Source: Brachyhypopomus gauderio (Eukaryota > Chordata > Actinopteri > Gymnotiformes > Hypopomidae). From it: DNA of 64,000 nucleotides. Within the stretch, counting starts at the first letter, position 1. Each line of letters begins with the position of its first letter. This document shows, one piece after another, positions 60,901 through 64,000 of the stretch. Where the stretch lies: positions 20,582,197 to 20,646,196 of the forward strand of contig NC_135218.1 of assembly GCF_052324685.1 (NCBI RefSeq), in the 5' to 3' direction. The position numbers were made by a program, and so were the translations under genes. A model generated the notes under the pieces. That model was not told where the DNA came from and searched no databases. It worked only from the letters and a program-made list of their open reading frames with translations.

Positions 60901-62401
60901 GTATCCTGTGGTCCGAAAAGGGTCTGTTCAGATGGACTGGTGCAGACAAGGAGCTGCTGGGGAATGTTGTGGAAGAAAATGTTAATGGGGAGAGAGATTT
61001 TCAGGCAAATTTGTAGTTTATGCTACCGAAATTTGTGCTACCGAATCTCCTTTTGTATGCTCTTAATCCTCTTTCATAGTAAATTAGTTGGTAATACAGC
61101 AATATCTATATGGCTTTGTAAGCCCCCTATTTTGTCAGTACAGTTCCAGTGCTGTGTGATTGGCTGCGGTGTAGTGAGGTCTCATCACTGTGTGTCGTGG
61201 TCGCTGTGCTGTGTGTTTGGATTTGGGTTTTCTGAGTCCTGGACGTCCTGGCCTGTGCCTTAATTAGGAAGTAAGACACGAGCAGACTGCAGATTGTGTG
61301 TGGATGCCTGCCCAGCTCCACTCATATCCAAACTGAGCAATGCGTTTACAGCCCAGCAGGGTCCCATAAAGCAGAAGAAGGTCTCGTAGAGCAGAGCCTC
61401 CAGACAGAATGCCATGAATGGCAGGAAGGCACATGAGCCTGAAGGTTTGTTAGTCGTGTCATTTTTATAGATGTTCCACAAGAATAACTGAAAAATAGAA
61501 TTCCACGCTTCAACACACCAGCCTGAATGCTCTAGTAAAGTCTCAAAGCCTTCCAGGATTACAGCTGGAGATTTACATCCCTCTTCCCACATTCTGAACA
61601 CGCATTTCCAGGAATTGAACAGACTTTTTAAAATTCAAGGCTCTGTCATATTTATGTGTGATGTTTCTCAACCAGCAGCTCTCAAAACACTGTTATTTGA
61701 CATGTGACACTTTTATTTGACATAAATTTGTATTTATGGAGCCATCGTTGTCAGGGTTGCTTTAGAAAAATATGTTTAATTAGACTTAAAATCAAAATAA
61801 CTCAGGTGATAATTGAGTCAATAATTGCCCAGCTGTTTTGCTCTATTCTTATCCTCTCAGGCATGAGAAAAATAAGATTACAAAATAAGCTTAAATAGAA
61901 CCAAGATGGTCTCAAAGGATTTTTTTAACCCTAATTTTGGAAGAATGCGTGATTGTCCCAGTGGCAAACCCTTTGTTCCTTTTTGTGAAATCCTTGGAGA
62001 GGATTTTGTCTCACACGAGAAGTAACATGCTATTGAAATCAAGACTAAAGCTGGCTTATTTTTTGTTAGGTCAGAACAACGGTATTTAGAATGTCATTAG
62101 GTCATGGATGTGGGGATTTTGTCTCTACAAACTAGGTTTGTCTTGCCTTGCAAGGCTGTGCTTGGCAAGCAGCCAGAAGACTCCATTTTCCCTTGAACAT
62201 CAGTGGCAGGTTTCCACCATGCTGGACTTTTCTTGCAGTTCAGACTTTCTCAGGGCACTTTGCTTATTAGTAATTTTATAATGATCTAAAATCTGATTGA
62301 AATGGCTGATTTTATTAGAATGCAATTACAACCTGATCTAAAAACTAAAAATGTTTTTGTTCTTTTCCTTCAGATCGTGAGGACCAATCTATTCTCTGCA
62401 C
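54985..62401 (+). CDS. myh11: Smooth-muscle myosin heavy chain 11, 5' part (exons 2-4), gene continues past the window
   Basis: Exon 2 is 54985-55347 with the start ATG at 55006 (not the GTG at 54985), exon 3 is 57744-57900 and exon 4 is 62374-62401. Exons of 157 and 28 nt are the standard sizes in vertebrate myosin II heavy chains. The protein begins [19 protein letters not shown] and continues through [18 protein letters not shown], ending at [10 protein letters not shown]. Residues about 30-80 are the SH3-like N-terminal subdomain, and the motor head starts after [15 protein letters not shown]. The wording matches MYH11 best ([25 protein letters not shown]). The next exon, with the P-loop GESGAGKT, is not within the window. 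Family knowledge: it is an actin-based motor of smooth muscle. Cep20 next door matches the human MYH11-CEP20 neighbourhood. Confidence 0.95.
55348..57743. mobile_element. myh11 intron 2, with a worn DNA-transposon-like repeat at about 55805-56870
   Basis: The 55805-56870 part matches in phrase order a widespread fish repeat: GACAGCATTAAGTCTGTTGAG, AGCTTTGCACACTGGGAGTG, TCTTATCTGACCACAGAACC and later GGGATATTAAAACACTTTC. It has no open transposase frame and no clear ends. I take it for an old DNA transposon copy of unnamed family. The rest of the intron is AT-rich with no exon-like segment. Confidence 0.45.
57901..62373. other. myh11 intron 3
   Basis: About 4.5 kb with no recognised exon, RNA gene or element ends. 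Open frames here (for example at 60184-60522 and 60871-61263) are short, cysteine-rich and unlike any family I know, so I leave them out. Confidence 0.5.
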
Positions 62402-64000
62402 GTGAGTGAATACTCTTCTGCAGACACAAGTTACTGTTTAAAAGCATAGTATGGTAAATTAATCTGTACTAAGTGCTCCAGGGAACTGCATTTAATTTGT
62501 TGTAACTTCTAATATTTCCTTTCCTGACCACAAGAAGAAAGAAGACAGAGTGCTCTTAAATTGATCAGGCCTAGTAACAAACTTCAAAGATCAAATATAC
62601 ATCAATTTCAAGTGCCAGACCTATATTGCATGTATTTATAGAGTGAATGAAGTTTCTTTGATAGGCATATACAGAGCTGTCAACAAATTGGTACTTTGAT
62701 TTGACAATAGAATTGCTTCTGAGGTTAAATTATTTTTATGTCCTGGGGGAGATAAAAAAAACCAGGACACAAGTCTGGGGGATGTGTTCCTGTGTGGTTT
62801 CACGCAGAGGGCTGAGTGACCCCAGGAAATGTTACTTCTGTTCGGGTTTATTATTGTCCTTCAGCAGTGGGAACCAAGCAGTGGGGTCACCTCAGGCCTG
62901 CTCCAGCCAGCTATTCACAGGAAATCTACCATATGTGCTGATGAGAAATCCAGATTAGCTTGTGTTTAGCCTTTAGCATTTATTTGCTATGTTTGTTTAT
63001 TTTGCCCTGAGCTATCATTGCCCATGTGCGCTAGATATTCAGTATCCCTTTGGTCCGTCAGAGATATGCCCCCTCCTCCCCCCAAATGCCCACATTTTAT
63101 TTGGAAGAATTAACAAATAATTGAACAATTTAGAACAATTTGAACAAAATAGACAATTTGTCTATAAAAAGTCATTTAATTTGAATAATTTAGTTTTATC
63201 ATTTTCTCTGGCCTATGTGTTTAGTGGTAAAGGAAATGGAAACCACCATGGTGGTGCACAACCCATCCTACTGCCTGGAATCCTCTGATTTCATCAGTCA
63301 GTTTCCGGAATGTTCTACACAGGATTCTGATTTGGATAGTTTGGAGGGGCTCCTGTAAACTTCCTGCTGTATAATAGTGCTGTCAAAAATACTATTTATT
63401 TTGGATAAGCTTAAGTGTTGTTAGTGATGGATATTAGGCAATCATTTTTGTGCTTTTCAGAGGCTTTAAATGTTCTCCTGTATGTCAGTCAAATTGCTTT
63501 TAACACTGACACACATGAACACTTAATGCTTGTGGCCTGTAGCACTGATTCACACTACAGCACTGGTGCCCTATAGTGTTGCTTAACACAGGAATACTCA
63601 TACCTTGAAGAGCTGATACACAGACAAATTTGTGTTCTGTAGCACTGACGCGTACAATAACACTCACACCCTGAAGCTTAGACACCCACAGCAACACTCA
63701 TGCCCTGCAGCACTGACACACTCTCTAGGTCTGATGTACCCACTCACAAACATTTATATCATGGTCTGGTCTGTTGACACAACGACGCACTAGCATTGCA
63801 CTAGTTTTACATCAGTGCTATTGATTATTTGCTATGAATTAACAAACGAATCACTGTGATCCTACAAAATGATTCACATGTATATAAATGTATGTTGGGA
63901 GTGGTGTAAAAGTTGCTCGGCTTGTGGATGAAAGGTTGAAAGGAAGAGTTAGCCGCCTCTATTCTGCCCTGTCAGGGTCCTCCACTGCTGCAAAGCTGCC
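62402..64000. other. myh11 intron 4 to the right edge
   Basis: Intron sequence after the GTGAGTG donor of exon 4. I searched it by eye for the P-loop exon (GESGAGKT) and did not find it. From about 63490 to 63720 the phrase 'CACTGACACAC / CCTGTAGCACTG' recurs loosely, a decayed tandem repeat of roughly 40-50 bp. Confidence 0.5.

Noticed and set aside
60184-61263. Two open frames of 112 and 130 codons in myh11 intron 3
   Set aside because: Cysteine-rich, with no splice support and no family resemblance; they are best explained as chance.

Overview
The window is vertebrate nuclear DNA, almost certainly from a ray-finned (teleost) fish. The genes are intron-rich with GT-AG introns and match vertebrate families along their full lengths. 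The spaces between exons hold teleost-style Tc1 and hAT elements, MITEs, LINE tails and long CA/TG/GA microsatellites. An otophysan fish (catfish, characin or carp relative) is my guess from the repeats, but I cannot name the species. All exon edges were set by eye from splice sites, reading phase and family similarity. The summed exons of each complete gene give an unbroken frame.

Layout, left to right. (1) 1-7100: a tRNA-Ser(CGA) gene, then nabp1 (+), a six-exon single-strand-DNA-binding subunit of the SOSS complex. Tail to tail with it is an intronless 247-residue gene (-) with ADP-ribosyltransferase-like motifs and a perfect interferon-response element in its promoter. (2) 7100-9690: repeats, including an intact-ended hAT MITE. 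(3) 9692-24924: usp40 (-), 31 coding exons and 1262 residues. Its intron 11 is a 33-bp minisatellite that repeats the 3' splice site itself 27 times. (4) 26375-35543: tspear (-), 12 exons and 664 residues, with two Tc1-like transposons in its introns. (5) 35.5-40 kb: a repeat-rich spacer with a MITE, a LINE remnant and an hAT element. (6) 40038-44252: ube2g2 (-), six exons and 165 residues, head to head with cep20 (+, four exons, 143 residues) across only 203 bp. (7) 46.5-64 kb: the promoter and first four exons of smooth-muscle myosin heavy chain myh11 (+), which runs off the right edge before the P-loop exon.

There is no operon logic here. From general knowledge, the human counterparts lie in three blocks: NABP1 and USP40 on 2q, TSPEAR and UBE2G2 on 21q22.3, and CEP20 and MYH11 on 16p13.11. 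The fish segment therefore joins pieces that are separate in human, and the 21q/16p join falls exactly in the shared ube2g2/cep20 promoter. Functionally, usp40 (deubiquitinase) and ube2g2 (ER-associated degradation E2) both belong to ubiquitin biology. nabp1 acts in DNA repair, tspear in epithelium and sensory tissue, cep20 in centrosome and cilium, and myh11 in smooth muscle.

The two observations I rate highest are the splice-acceptor minisatellite in usp40 and the interferon-element-bearing ART-like gene.
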